Below are positions 40,989 to 54,586 of a DNA stretch of 64,000 nt, in pieces. Position 1 is the first letter of the stretch. Every line of letters starts with the position of its first letter. The notes under the pieces are model-generated. The model was not told where the DNA came from and searched no databases. It saw only the letters and a list, made by a program, of their open reading frames with translations. The position numbers and the translations under genes were made by a program. This stretch comes from Adineta vaga (lineage: Eukaryota; Rotifera), in contig CP075496.1 in NCBI GenBank assembly GCA_021613535.1, positions 9,176,001-9,240,000 of the forward strand. Direction: 5' to 3'.

Positions 40989-42549
40989 TCAATCAACATT
41001 AAATTTTTGTACACGATTATTATTTTGATCGACGACGTAAAGAGTACCATCTAGGTCGCATGATAAACCAACAGGATATTGAAATTGATCAGAATTTTCT
41101 CCTCTACCATTTCCACCAATAATGATCACACCTTTCTTAGAACCAAATGCCCAACGCATAATACGATGATTCCAACTATCAGCTACATAAATATTACCAA
41201 ATCGATCAACAATTAAACCTTGTGGATGATCTAAATGTGCACGATTTTCACCTTGACCATGTCCACCAGCAACAACAACTCCTTTTCTAGCACCTTCTAC
41301 CCATTTCATTACACGATTATTATGATGATCTGAAACATAGACAGAATGATCTTGATCGACAAATAGTCCAGTAGGAGAATTCAATTGATTATGATGATCT
41401 CCTTTTCCATTTCCACCAGCAACGACTGTTCCTTCTGTTTCACCTATTTTCCATCGTTTGACTTCATGTTTTTCACCGTCCGTAACATACAAACTACCAT
41501 TATCATCGATCGTTAAACGAGAACAATAGATATTCGATATAATTACTTGAGGACTTCTGTCATTTCGATGAAACCAACGTATAACACGAGCATTACCACG
41601 ATCACAGATAATCAACGAATCATTCTTTTTATCGAGAATCACGTCTGTTGGACGATCTAATTGATGAAGTGATTTACCTGATCCATTACCACCAGCGACT
41701 ATTTCACCATTCATTGCATTAAATCTCCATCGAACAATACGATGATTATCATGATCAGCTATATAGATTGTTCGATCATCATCATCAACATAAATACCAC
41801 GAGGACATGATAATTGATTTAGTTTTTGACCTCGACCATTTCCTCCAGCAATCATAATTCCATGTCGTCTCCAAACAGTATTATTATTAATATTGACTGA
41901 AGGTATTGGTTGCTCTAGATGATAAAGAATACAAAATCAATAGTATTGAAATCTTTCTTATAGTTCTCAATTGCAAAAACAAAGAAAGAGATGAAAACAT
42001 ACGAGAAGAGACGGAAACAAAAATTTTGTTTACAAGTGGAGTTGCTGTATGTTGAATAGTAATAACTGATGATCGATCTAATTCTTCAACTAAATGAGTT
42101 AATCTTTCTTTTGATTCCATTAATTTATCTTTAAATTGATCTATATCCATTTCATTAAAATCATCTTCATGACGCATAGCTTCTATTTGATCAGTTAATC
42201 TTACTAAATTCATATCGATTTGATGAATATCATTCGAAGGATGTTGAGATAGAATTTGTCGACAATCATTTGCCGTTTGTTGGATCAATTGCATCGATTC
42301 ATATTCCCATTGATCAATTTGACGAAGTAACAATTCATTATTTGTTCGACTGATTTGAAAATTAAGTGCTTGTCTAAAATGACTATAATCACCGTAAACA
42401 TCTTCCAGTTGTTTATTTAGTTCTTGATGATGTTGAATGAAATGATTATAACAGAAATCTTGCAAACAACCTGTACATTTCGATGTTGCTCGTTCTTTAT
42501 CACATTTAACACAATGTGATTTTCTTAAACCTGATGATATATTCTGCAT
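40989..42549 (-). CDS. B-box-like zinc finger, coiled coil and NHL propeller protein
   Basis: Two exons on minus, 42549-42003 and 41914-40989, with an 88-bp GTATG...CTAG intron; in frame, 490 aa. Residues about 8-40 form a B-box-like zinc finger (CVKCDKERATSKCTGCLQDF with following Cys/His), then about 130 residues of predicted coiled coil, and from about residue 195 six NHL units (PRGIYVDDDDRTIYIADHDN, SPTGLFVDQDHSVYVSDHHN, HPQGLIVDRFGNIYVADSWN and others), separated by GGNGRG-type turns. The layout is that of TRIM-NHL proteins without the RING, so ubiquitin ligase activity is not expected; RNA or protein binding by the propeller is more likely. Large families of this type occur in bdelloids. 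ATG at 42549 is the one next to the B-box; an earlier in-frame Met would add a hydrophobic stretch. Intact. Confidence 0.88.
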
Positions 42550-43764
42550 AAATACGGCTAAGAATGTTTCTCTTGAAAATAGTGAGAATAATAAAACACA
42601 GAGAGAGAGAGAAAGAAAAGAACAACAACGTTGTAATTTGTAAACACGAAAATAACAAGATAGTTCAATGCCAATGCATATCAAAACGTAGTAATGAGTA
42701 ATAACATATGCATTCATTCAAGCGTTTTTATCGTTCTGTTTGATAACGAAAGTGTGGGTATGAAGAAGAAAACTAATTTTCGTTGGTTTGTTTTTATTAC
42801 ATATATTATAGCTCGCATGGCTGCGAATGAGAGAATGATAAAGAAATGTTTTTTACGTTCTTCAAATACAAAAGTAACGGAATGATAAAATATATGGGAA
42901 TCAATAAAATAATAATGATATAATCAAGGACAAGTTCGTTTTATGTAAAGTTGTACATGTATATAGAGAAGTTAACTACTAAAATATATTTGTAGGAAGT
43001 CTATTGCTCAGCATGAAGAATTCACAACAAAAAACTTCATCCATGATCGGTTGAAAAAAACAATAAAACGGTTATAAGTGATTAAAAAAGTTGATGCATA
43101 CCTGCTAGTGTCCTAGTTGCCAACACTGTAATTGCTATCTGGAGCATGTCTTTTTTCTCAACGCTTGAAAAATGTCCTCACTCGTTGCGGGAAAAAGCAA
43201 GATTTTTATAGTTCATTATATTTTTAAATCCCAATGTACGTAACTTTATTATTCGAGAATTGATACGTAATCCTTTACAATAATCGTAAAGATTTAATAT
43301 TTCTTTTAGTATATCGATGTTTGTAATTGTTTTATTTTCTCTACTACAATTAGACAATATTCTTTTTCAGGTGGTAAAAAGTTATGAAATCTAGAAAATT
43401 CATATCAAAACATAATTAATTCAACTTATTGCATTCATAGCATGATGGCTAATGTGGATAAAAGCCACGTAAGTTTTCACATAAAATCATATATCCATAC
43501 GTATAACCAAATAGAACGAAATGAAATAGCCTATTTAGGTGATAACTATCGACAAACAGGATTATTCGTCACTTCCTTTTATGTTTATTGTTTGTATTCA
43601 TAATTTATTTTAACATTCAGGAAAATGATATAAACTTCGTGATTCTTTTTATTAGTTGTAGCTTTATTAAAAGTATAAGGATATGAGAGATGGTTGGTTG
43701 AATATTATGCACTTGTACCTTTGACCTCACCTTCACTTACTCTTCAAAAACGATGGAATATACA
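42550..43764. other. Intergenic, no gene seen
   Basis: About 1.2 kb of AT-rich sequence between two minus-strand genes. No coding signal, long repeat or structured RNA was recognised. The ORF at 42694-42885 on plus is a chance ORF over the promoter side of the NHL gene. Confidence 0.5.
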
Positions 43765-45108
43765 CTAAAGAAAAATTTTTGAAGCAAGACATAGTAATAG
43801 AGTAGTGGTAGTATAATTTTGACAAGTAGTACTGTTGATCAATCCTCGACGTGTGATATAATATACTGCAAATGTTCCTAACCAATGTCCTCCTTCATAA
43901 TGATTCTCATCAATAGCAATTAATCCTGCCTGAGCATTTCTTTGACTCAATTCAAGTAATTGATTACGACGTTCATTTTGTTGAATGTCTACCGATAAAC
44001 CATCAGCAATTCCTTCTAGCATCCATGCACGACTTAGACATAAACCAGCCAGATGAATCGATTTGGGATCTGTTGGATCAGCAATTAAAGGTGGTTCGAG
44101 ACTCGACGGTAGACTTGAAGGTGGAAGAAATCTATTAAACCATTGAATAAAATCTTGAGGTTTATTCTTCATAATACGTCGTAATAAATCAGCTTCAGCT
44201 AAACCAGCAGAGAGAAAATCTTCACCGGAAGGTTCATACACAAAAGGATAGTTTGTATCAGTAGAAAAATAGTCTAACGAACGTTGTTCAATCAATTCAG
44301 CAAATGCAATATTATTCATTCGATGAGCATAATCAAGCAAGAAACCAAGTGCAAATGCAGTCTGACTATGTTCACCACTACGAATAGGATAGGATAACTT
44401 TGGAAGCCAAGAAGAGAGACGTGTAACAATCAAATCTTCTAGTGGACGTACATTTTCACGCCATTGAAGAATCTCTTCAGCATTCTAGAAAATATACAAA
44501 AATAAACAAAACTATGATTTAATTTCCGTACTTACTTGTTTCTCTTCATGTGCCCATTCATCTAATTCCATTGCTAACTGCAAGAACCATGCTAAACCAT
44601 ACGGTCGTTCAAATGAGGGTCGCTGTTCACTACCGATATATACAATTTCTTCTTGAAGTTTCTCTTTTGTAAGACTTTTCGCAAGTGCTTGCCGACATTC
44701 TGCAGATAGATTGGCATCAATTCGAGCAAGACGAGCTAAAAGCCAATGACCATGAACAGCTGAATGCCAATCAAAACAACCATAGAAAGCTGGAGTTAAA
44801 TATCGAGGTGCTTGAATATCAGTGTCGGATGCGAGAACATGAGCTATCTTATTTGGATATTCACGATGAACACATGACAAAGCAAGTGATGCGAAACTAC
44901 GACGCATTTCAGCCAAATCTATTTACGAAAAGAATAAACTAACATGTATATTATTATTCTTACCTGTTATTGAACCATTGGTATTACTTTTCGACTCAAT
45001 TAATCTTTTTCCGATGCTAGGCGAAGAAGTAATTACAATCGCTGTTGCCAAAAGAAATAGAAAAGGAATTCTTATCATCATCATCATCACATACGAAAAA
45101 GAAATCAC
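43765..45108 (-). CDS. DUF2891 family protein, secreted, bacterial type
   Basis: Three exons on minus, 45108-44964, 44918-44536 and 44484-43765, in frame across 45- and 51-bp introns; 415 aa. The N-terminus (RIPFLFLLATAIVITSS) is a signal peptide. The body carries the marks of the bacterial DUF2891 family: GCFDWHSAVHGHWLLARLAR, FERPYGLAWFLQLAMEL, SGEHSQTAFALGFLLDYAHR, EPSGEDFLSAGLAEADLL, HLAGLCLSRAW and GGHWLGTFAVYY. The conserved His, Trp and Asp/Glu residues and an alpha-rich pattern suggest an (alpha/alpha)-barrel hydrolase-like fold, but the family's activity is not established. Family members are mainly bacterial as far as I know, so this is a candidate for horizontal transfer followed by gain of introns and a secretion signal. 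The last residues (TTTTLLLCLASKIFL) are hydrophobic. Intact. Confidence 0.82.
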
Positions 45109-45970
45109 AGCAATATATTTGATTCCTTCATACTTGAATACTTCTGTTGAAGATATTTGATCATAATATTTTATCGGTACTTAGATGATAAATCAAGTCA
45201 TTTTACAACATCATTATGTACATGAGTAGAAGAAGATAAGGACACTCAATTTTTTTCTATTTTTAATTGAAACTTAATAAATCTGACCCATCGACACCCA
45301 CTTCATTGTTCTTTGTTACATTGTTATATGTCCAAGTATTAGCACATGTACATTAATGTATTATACGATGATCCAGTGAATCAAAAGGAACAATATTACT
45401 TGGATATACAAGTAAAATAATTATTTCGTAACAATCATCGATCATTAGGAGTAGGTTTGACAACGAAACAACATTTTGTACCAGGATACAGCCTGACAGG
45501 TCTGGTTTACAATGGTAAAGGAATAATGCAGATATGAAAATGTATATATTTCAAAACGAAAGAATATTAGGTCTCGCCATTCATGTCCAATCACCATACG
45601 CTATAAACTATTATGTTCAAAATTGAAGATCGAATTTATAATAATTCAAACAATCGATGGGCAACAAATTTCATTTGAATGTTTCAATAAACAACCACCT
45701 CCACCTGTCACTGAAAATTTATTTAATTAATTATATACTCTCTTGTTAATATTTTTATAACCAATATATACGTATAACTATTATTTGTGTAAACTCAAAA
45801 TATCTCCGTAATATATTATTTTACTATTTACATAATTTAACGAAAAAGAAAAATATAAAATAGATAAGAAAATTCTCAGCTCATAAAAAATGTGAAAATA
45901 CTGCAATGTACTTTACATCTTTATATGAAATGAACAAAAGATCCAATGATTGGGAAAGCATATTTGAACG
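45109..45970. other. Intergenic with SPRY-like relic
   Basis: Region between the DUF2891 gene start and the vWA gene's end. It carries a degraded coding-like stretch at 45361-45732 (separate entry). The rest is AT-rich and featureless. Confidence 0.5.
45361..45732 (+). pseudogene. Decayed SPRY-like domain fragment (tentative)
   Basis: The plus strand reads QYYLDIQVK, a stop, then SLGVGLTTKQHFVPGYSLTG and LVYNGKGIMQI before another stop. This resembles the SPRY core, where a YYFEV strand is followed by IGVGLSTK------PGW---YGYHGDDG. Further downstream in a different frame there is KIEFIIIQTIDGQQISF and a TEN(L)FN end at about 45732. Multiple stops and frame changes show that it is not functional. 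The host gene is unknown. Confidence 0.35.
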
Positions 45971-47260
45971 TTAAAAATAGTTTGAATTATTACTACTGAA
46001 AGAATTATAAACTCTTGAATTCCATGATTGTTCGTTATTTAGTGTTACCTTTCTCTCATCTAAATCATCAAACCAACTATCGACACCACCCATTAGGATT
46101 TTGACCACATACTATAGAGAAAAGAAAAGAAAACGATAGCAAATGATGATTTAATAAAGCTAAATAACGAACATCACCAAAACCAAATGGAAAATCTCTT
46201 CCTTGTTTAGCTTGAATTTCTTTTTTTTCACTTTGATAATCATCGACAACATCAAGATTTGGAATTTGTTTATCCCAATTATTCAAATATTCCATACTTT
46301 TATCATCGTCTAAAGCAAAATATCGAGACAAAATTCTTTGTAACGCATGAAAATTCTTTTTTCTTTTTTTGTATTTACCTGTACAAGCAATAATTGTGAC
46401 TGGAATCTGATTAGTTGGTTGTCGTTCATTTCTGAGTACATGTTCAAGAGTACGAATATCTGGACGTTCACGTTCATCTGTAGGAATTCCATCAGTGGCG
46501 AGAAGTATTAATAGATTGCGTTCATAAATTTGATTACGTTTATCGTGAAGTACTTGCCGAAGAACAGGTACAATCGGTGTAGAACCTTAAAAAGATCCTT
46601 CGTGAAACAATTTCAAAATCTAAATCATCTACCTTCTGGTTCTAAAGCAAAAATCATTTCGAGTTCGGAAGAATTGCGTACGTGAAGCATTGGTTCTCGA
46701 TTAAGGAAATAGACGTCAACACCATCTGGATCAAAAACACTGGCAAGATCCACTACAATAGATACTGTTTGCTTTAATTCATCCCCTAGAAAACATATAC
46801 AAATCAGTTCAATATTATAATATTCCATCAAATCTTACAACGTGTTCTTTGTTGTTCATGTGAATTACCAATTGTACCTTTTGTTGAAAAAAAAAGAAAT
46901 GTTGTTAGACAATTGGAAGTGAAGAAAATACGAGGGTATAGCTTACCAAGTGGTGCACTCATTGATCCTGAATCATCACATATAAAAACAATTTCATAAC
47001 CTTTCAATTTACGTAATTTTTCTGCAAAAGTTGGATTGACTAGATGGATTATCAAAAAATGCATAGTTATAGAAGATGATTTTCCACGAAAGTCTATACA
47101 TACTTTCATAACGTCTGACAAATTCATCTAAACCAGGTAACGATTCATCATGTCGTTGTGAATAATTCGAATGTGATTGATATGACGATCGAGGATTATT
47201 AACAACGGAATCATAAGATGGTGGCGGAGAAGATGGATGTGGATAATTGGGTGAATCCAT
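45971..47260 (-). CDS. von Willebrand factor A domain protein, cytoplasmic
   Basis: Seven exons on minus: 47260-47104, 47039-46947, 46877-46839, 46785-46633, 46585-46379, 46309-46173, 46111-45971. All joins are in frame and give 308 aa. After a Pro/Ser/Tyr-rich N-terminus (SPNYPHPSSPPPSYDSVV), the vWA domain has the MIDAS start CDDSGSMS, the strand SIVVDLASVFDPDGVDVYFL, and the later LLILLATDGIPTD with the second metal-site Asp. No signal peptide is present, so an intracellular role is likely, perhaps in protein complexes such as ubiquitin or trafficking machinery (unknown). The final exon uses a GTTCGT donor; reading through it would end early in CRR-type sequence, whereas splicing yields VVKILMGGVDSWFDDLDE, the natural end of the fold. 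Intact. Confidence 0.85.
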
Positions 47261-48219
47261 TATAAGTGTACTGAGTATATGAATAATATTTATTCTTAGT
47301 CTTGTTTTTTTCTGGAAGAAGACAAATATTTTGATCGAAAGAACGGCAGAGACAATAACTTATAATGTACGTGCTGGAAGAACGGGGAAAATGGTAAATA
47401 ACAAAACGGATGAAGAATAATGACGTGTAACAAAGTATTAATATGATGTATGGAAGTTAAATAATTCTCTTTGTTTTCGTTCTCGACAATTTCTTACAAT
47501 TTTCTGTCAAAAATAAGAAAAGGTTGAAACTGAATGCTAGTATTTCTATATATTCTCAGGGAGATGTTTTATTTATACAATTGACAATATTACAGCATAA
47601 TGTTTCAGAATAGAATATTCTCGTAAAGACTCTTCGTCATTGACATGTATGATTAATCCATGTCGGATTTTTCTTTTACGTTTCTTTCTTCCGTGCACCA
47701 GAATACAAACGCTACAAAATCACTTACGATTATGTATTCGTCGAATACAGTAGGATAGTTGATTCATTCATCACGGTCATTATGACTACCATAGTCATGT
47801 CATTCTCCTCCAGTCATTCGTAGATGTCTCTATCTATCATTGAACATCTATGTATTTATGTTAATTATTCGTATAGTTTCTTCTATAAATGTATAAATTT
47901 TATTGTTCGAATTATTAATAATAAAGATAGTGCTCAAAATAATCTTTGAATTCATTTTTTCTCTTCTTTCAATGAAAACGAGGCAATTACAAAATGATTC
48001 TTCTGCAACATTCGATTTAAGTTCGTGATGAAGAATCTGATAGAAAAAATATCAAATTCATTTTGATCACTTATATTAATCACTGAAATAATCTGTAAAT
48101 AACTTCGTATAATTTAGACCTAGAGCGTTTTGTTTATTTTGAACTTTGCTATACAATCAAGACCCTTAACAAACAAAATATATGGAATTATTTATTGTGG
48201 ATGATCAAAAACAAATATT
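47261..48219. other. Intergenic, no gene seen
   Basis: About 960 bp between the start of the vWA gene and the 3' end of the helicase-RBR gene, both on minus. It should hold the vWA promoter. No coding-like sequence or repeat was recognised. Confidence 0.5.
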
Positions 48220-51200
48220 TTAGTCTAATCCGCCAGTACCTAGATTTGCATCCAACATTTGATTGTAGCATGGTGAATCAGGATCTGTAAAATGTCGATG
48301 AACTATTCGAATAGAAAAAAAGAAAAATAATTTATTGTTTATTGTTTATTTTAACGAAATCATATTTGAAATAAAACAAACTAACTTACTATCAGTATCA
48401 TCAGTTGTTAAACATCGCCAACAAAATTGAGTATCACATAATGTACATCTTACTGCATTACATCCAGTATATTTATCGATCGGTGTTCGACATTTCGGAC
48501 AATATTTATAAGATAATTTACCAAGATTATACGCCAAAATAGTATCTTCATCTTTTTCGTCATGTAATTTTTTATATTGTTCACAAGTCATACCGGTATG
48601 ATATTCGACTTCACATGATGTACAGTAAACTTTGATACATTGATCACAAAAATACATCGATGTACAATTCGATGGACGATATACCTAAAGTAGAACAAAA
48701 GAGGAAATTTGAAGTAACATTCAAAATGTTCTCTACCTGTTTACAATCAATTCCCATACATTGTACTAGATTACTATCACCTCGTCGAATGTAGATTTGA
48801 AATGCAATCATGGCTAGACGAGCCATTCGTTCAAAACCAAGTATTGAAACAATATCACGAATGAGACAAACTTCATTACAATGTTGTAATGGACATGATA
48901 ATTTAAAAGCATCAAAACTTATTGTTACATCGAAATAAGTATCAAAATAAGCAGTCAAACATGAATGACAAAATGTATGTCCACATTGTTGTAATGCATA
49001 TGGAGAATCAAAATCACAAGCACATATCGGACAAATATTTATCGTATCTGTGGACTTGTTTTCATTGGAATGACTAGAAATTCGTAAAAAATTATCTAGA
49101 ATTTGAGTCACTTTTTCTTCACATTCAGTCACTGTTTCTCGATCACCCGAAATGACAATTAGATGTTTAATAATATTGATTACTACTTTGGTTTTCTTAT
49201 TATTTAATTCTCGAAAATTCTTGGAATTTTGAATACATTGTCGAATACAATCTATGAATACAATAAATTCATTATATCAAAGAACAATATTGAATACTAA
49301 CTTTTTGGAATTGGTATTGATATTGAATGTTCACGTTGTGCAACAATTTCTTGAACGTAAGTACTTATTTGTTTATGAGCATTTTGACAAGCTTGTTCTT
49401 CACCAAATATACGTAGAAAAGTGGACTTCCAATTCCACCATATATATGTACCCGTACGAGTTTGAAGATCATCCAAGAATTTTTGTCCTGCTGTATCAAA
49501 AAGTATTGTCACCTAGATAAATGTAATGAAAATGTGTGAGTTTTGAAAGATGAGAAAAGTATTAAGACATCTTAAATATCAATTAACATAGAACTTACCC
49601 ATAGATGATTGTAAAGTTGAAATTGTAAACCTTTCAATAGATCATCAAATAATATGCGTGCTTTATACAACTGTTGAATATTTGATCCTCGAATAGAAAT
49701 TAAAACATGAGGTTTATCATAGATCATGATAGGTTTTTTAAATAGATCAACACTGGCAAAATTGGAATCTTCTTTAATCGTAGTAATCTTTTGTTCAATT
49801 TCTTTGTTGATAGCTTGAGCAAGTGTTTCATGAAGAACAATTCGATGTGAAACAATAGGCATAAAATGAAGTTGATTTAGTTCAGTTTGTTGTATGGTAA
49901 TTTTATCTAATGAATCACATATATTGTTTGCTGTGATGATTTCTCGAGGATCATGAAAGCGAACATATGCCACAACACGACCATCATTTGTTGGCGAACG
50001 AATGTCAATTTCAGGTTCAGAAAGAAGTTGATTTTTTGATTCAAATAATGATTTGAGTTTGATCACTGCCTTTCGATTTTCGTCTTCTAAAATTCGAGAT
50101 CGATTGGAAAAGTAATTTTCCGGTAATTTCATTCGATAGACAATTATATATGTCATGGAATCGCTAATACCATGTTGATCGAGCAAACCAGTAAGATATT
50201 TTTCATCAACATGACTTGGTAATTTACTAAGTTTAATACGAAATTCATCTTTTCTCAATTCATTTCGTTTAGTTGTTGCATTCAGTGGGCGCTGTTCCTG
50301 AATGTTGGCTCGTAGAATTCCTGAACCCAATGGAAATTTCATATCATTAATGTCATTCACAACCTTTCGTATCTCCTCTTCATCAGTAAATTGAACATAT
50401 GCAACAACTTGACCACCATTTAGAACAGGTTCAACAAAAATCGATTGCGATTGAAACGATTTGTATGTATCGAACAAAGATCGTATGATATTATCAGTAC
50501 CAGCTGGTGTAGTCATTATGATATTTTTACGTGTTCGAAGTATGGCAATTTGTGTTGCATCAACAAAAATTGTTTTCAGATTGGTTTCATCTAAATTTCG
50601 TGGTACGTTTCGAAGATAGAGTGATGTATTTGATCTTCGACTTTGTTCAATACGAAATGGATGTTCATATTGAGCTTCTATGGCCTAGAACAGATAAAAT
50701 TGAAAATATATTCTTTGAGTAACATTATCATTGAATAAAAGTTGAATAAACTTACTGCTTGTGCTTGTTCAACTGTTTCAAAATGGACAATAGCATGTCC
50801 ATGATGAGGTGTCAATGGCCATGTACACCTTATTGTTGGATTAGCACAGGAGATTTCAAATTGACAGTAGAAATGATGACGTCTTGTAAATATATGATAC
50901 GCTTGTTGTGCTGTATGAAGTTTACTAAATACTATTCGACCACTACATTCCGAATCTGTTAAAAACCATTGTGCTTTCAATGTATAACTCTGTTTTTTCG
51001 TATCGACTGTTGTTCGAATATAACTAGGCCGAACATGTATTGCATAATCATTCCATTTTTCACGTGCTAATTCATTCACAGCCGTATGTGCTGCTGCACA
51101 TTCAACATAAGTAACAGAAGCCGAAGTACTATTTTGATTTGTTCGGATCATTGTTACATTACGTACTAAAATACTACTATATGTTTTATCAAAAAAAAAT

Positions 51201-54200
51201 GTACGCCATTCCAATTTACCTTGTCCGTATCGTTCACATTTTTCTTGAATTTGTTCTTCAGTGATCTTTCGTGGCAAATTCGTGAGAAAAATTTTAACAT
51301 ACTCCTCATCGACCAATGCCAGTCGAGGTTCAGCACCAGCCCCCAATAAAATTCTCGTCGAACCAATGATTTCAAATTCTTGCAATTCATTGCGTAGTTT
51401 TCCGCGTTCTGCATCTAAAATCTTCTGTATATATTGTTGAGCATTAAGCAGTTTATTTTTTTGTCCCCAGATAGTTAGCTTTGATTGTATACGATCAACT
51501 TCAAATAAAACATTTAATTGTTCTTCAAGTTCTGGTATTTTTCGACATCTTCTTCCAACTAATGAAAGTAATAGCGCTGGTCCCATATTGGTAAAAGTAT
51601 AATCTTCATATACACATTGTGATGGTGAACGTGGTAATGATTGTAGCCACGATTGATTAAGCCAATCAAGTTCAACTGGACAGATAACAGTTAGATAGTT
51701 AGTTTCATTAATATTGAGTATTTCATGATAGAGAATAAATTTTGGTGTTTGTTGTACATAACTAATCGTCGATGATCGATGTATTCGTGCAACTGTATCT
51801 ATAGTACTTGTTGCTAATTGATAACCAGCACGGATAGGTCCATTTGAAATTGCGAGATTTTGAAAGAAACCAGAACAGATGCAACGAACGATTCGTTCCA
51901 TTAAGTCATTAGTTAATTTAGAGAAATAGATCGGAGAATTTGGTGCAATTTGATAGGCAAGTTCTCGAATGAAACTATTGGCCATTTTCATAGATTTCCA
52001 TCGAATCATATGTCTAATACACCAAGATTTTCGACTCTCATTATACTCATCTACAGTATACCATTCAAGAAAAATACGTAATAAAACCATATAATCACCA
52101 CCAATATCTGTATCTCTCATAAATGAAGATCGTATTTCATCAATAAATTGTTTTGATTGATCATCTTTACTACGCCACCAGACATTTTGTACCACACTTA
52201 ACATACCAACAAGTGCAAGAATATGACTGAGACAATTAAGTTGTTGTCCAGTAAAAATCATAACTGAAAGCATCGGTTCAAGGCCAAGTTTAGCCATATT
52301 TCGACCTAAGTAGGTTAACTCTCCTGTCTTTGAATTGAGTGCCTTTAACCATGTTAAACAGTTGATAGTTTCTGTCAGACTAATATTTGAAGGCTCTTCT
52401 AACCAGTAAAACTTTGTTATATCCTCAACTATTTTAAGGTGTTTCAATTTCAATACAGCGATACTTGGTTGTATGCATAGAATCTCTGCTCGAGAACAAA
52501 TATCCAACGATTGATACGTATCATAGGTATATAAATGATAACACTAGAATGATATAATCAGATTTATTCTCTAGTAGATATTATTATTTATGAAGTTTAA
52601 CCTTTCCAGCTGATGTTCGTCCAGCACGTCCGCGTCGTTGTTTTACTGAACTTTGTGTTGTATATCCAATTTTAAGTACACGCATACGTCGTCTCGAATC
52701 CCACATAGCTTCTTTAACCATTCCAGAATCGATAACATATCGAATTCCTTCGATAGTTACCGATGTTTCAGCAACATTTGTTGAAAAGATAATTTTGCGT
52801 TGTTGCTTATGACTTGTAGGCATAAAGACGATTTTCGTTTCATCTTCATTTAATTTGCCATGCAACGGTAAGACAATCGCTGATTCAAGTGGATCGATTT
52901 TTTTTGTTACTTCATCAATAGCGCGATCGATTTCATCTTGGCCAGTAAGAAAAACAAGGATATCTCCCGGTGGTTGACTAGTATGAATTTCCAAAACTTT
53001 ATTTATTGCTTCATCCACATGATTCTCTGCATCTTCCATAGCATAGATATCTTCGATGGGAAAGGTGCGTCCTGGAATCTCAATGATACATCCTTCAGCG
53101 TAATAATTATACAATAATTTTTCGTCGAGAGTAGCGGACATAATGATTAACTAAAGACAATTTCTTTTTATCATAACAATCAATCTAAAATTAGATATTT
53201 AACTTACTTTTATATCATAGCGTTCACATATACAACATCTCAAGGCACCAAAGAGTAGATCGGTATCAACTCGTCTTTCATGAGCTTCATCGATAATAAT
53301 TATCGAGTAGGCACTTAACATTCGATCGGTTTGATATTCATTCAAGAGAACAGAATCAGTCACAAAACGCATTTTCGTACGACTTGAAATTTGCGGTTGA
53401 GAAGCACCAACTTGATAACCAACCTAGATAGACAATGAAACAAATTAATAGTATACATTCAATACAATCATTTTGATTATTTCTATGGATATCTTACCTC
53501 TTCACCCACTTTACATCCAAATTCTTTAGCAACTCGAGCAGATAATTCACGTACAGCTAAACGACGTGGTTGTGTACAGACAATGGGTTCTAATCAAATT
53601 AAAACACTTAACGAACTCAATAGAAACATTACTAAGATGTACACTAACTTTTATCCGCTAAACCAGCATCAACAAGATACTGAATCAACTGACTACTTTT
53701 ACCAGAACCAGTATCGGCTTTGAGTATGATGACACGATTACTCGATTTGACTATATCAATTAATTCATCACGTCGTGCATAAATAGGTAAACGAGCTTTA
53801 AGACGTTGAGTTTCTCGTCTTAATCTATCTGCCAGTAGTCGAGTATTTTCTAATGTTGTTGGATTCAATGTTGATAATGTACTAATAGTATTTTCAAATG
53901 TTTTTAGTTGATCTTTCAATTCCTGAAGATTTGTTTCTTTAGAAAATTTAACATCATCATCGGCTTCTTGCAATGCTAATTGTTCATCGATAAGAGCTTG
54001 ATGTACTGAACTTACTTCAGGTACTTTTTCCTGTAAAAAAGAATAGTTGAAACATTTTATAGATCTATCATCAAAGCTATATCTTACATACATGAAATAG
54101 AACTTTAATTTCATTGAATAATTGTTGTAAACGTGGTGAAGAAACAGTTGCTTGTTGGTCAGTCAAGATGTTCGTTGTGAATCTTGATTTTGAAACTACC

Positions 54201-54586
54201 ATCTTACAATCTGTCGATGTTCGTGACCATGAATGTGATGAAGAATGGAAATTATTTGACTGTTCTTTTATTGAAAAATAGTTTTTATTTTCATTTACAT
54301 CAGCATATGAAGACATCTGTCGTTCTGTTGCTATGCAATTGGAGAAATCTTGATTGGTATTATGTTGTTCATAGAATGATGAATATGCAGTATCTTCGTC
54401 GTCATAGTCGAGTTGATTTTCGCCAGAAAAATTTTTGTTCCGTTGTTGATTATCATTCGAACCATAGTAGTCGTGTGGATCGTATGAGTTGTGACGATAT
54501 TTATCAAGATGTCCATAGTGACAATTAGATCGTTTACATGTCAGCCCATTTTTACACTGCTTTTGTTTATTCATTGCTGATGCCAT
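48220..54586 (-). CDS. CCCH-DEAH helicase-RRM-RBR ubiquitin ligase fusion protein
   Basis: Eleven exons on minus: 54586-54092, 54030-53649, 53589-53498, 53423-53208, 53150-52602, 52543-50756, 50684-49599, 49512-49302, 49251-48737, 48684-48390, 48302-48220. The sum is 5,712 nt, an unbroken 1,903 aa. Order: CCCH finger CKNGLTCKRSNCHYGH (residues about 9-24); DEAH helicase with Walker A ADTGSGKSS, IIDEAHER, MSATLD and QRRGRAGRTSAGK; HA2-type region (LTWLKALNSKTGELTYLGRN); RRM-like modules (SLYLRNVPRNLDETNL and others); KH-like stretch; then RING1 (CPICACDFDSPYALQQCGHT), IBR (CMGIDCKQVYRPSNC…CDQCIKVYCTSC) and RING2 (YCPKCRTPIDKYTGCNAVRC, catalytic Cys in TGCN). The same architecture is known as DEAH11/DEAH12 in plants. 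It probably unwinds or tracks RNA and ubiquitinates bound factors (inference). Introns are 45-93 bp. Confidence 0.92.
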
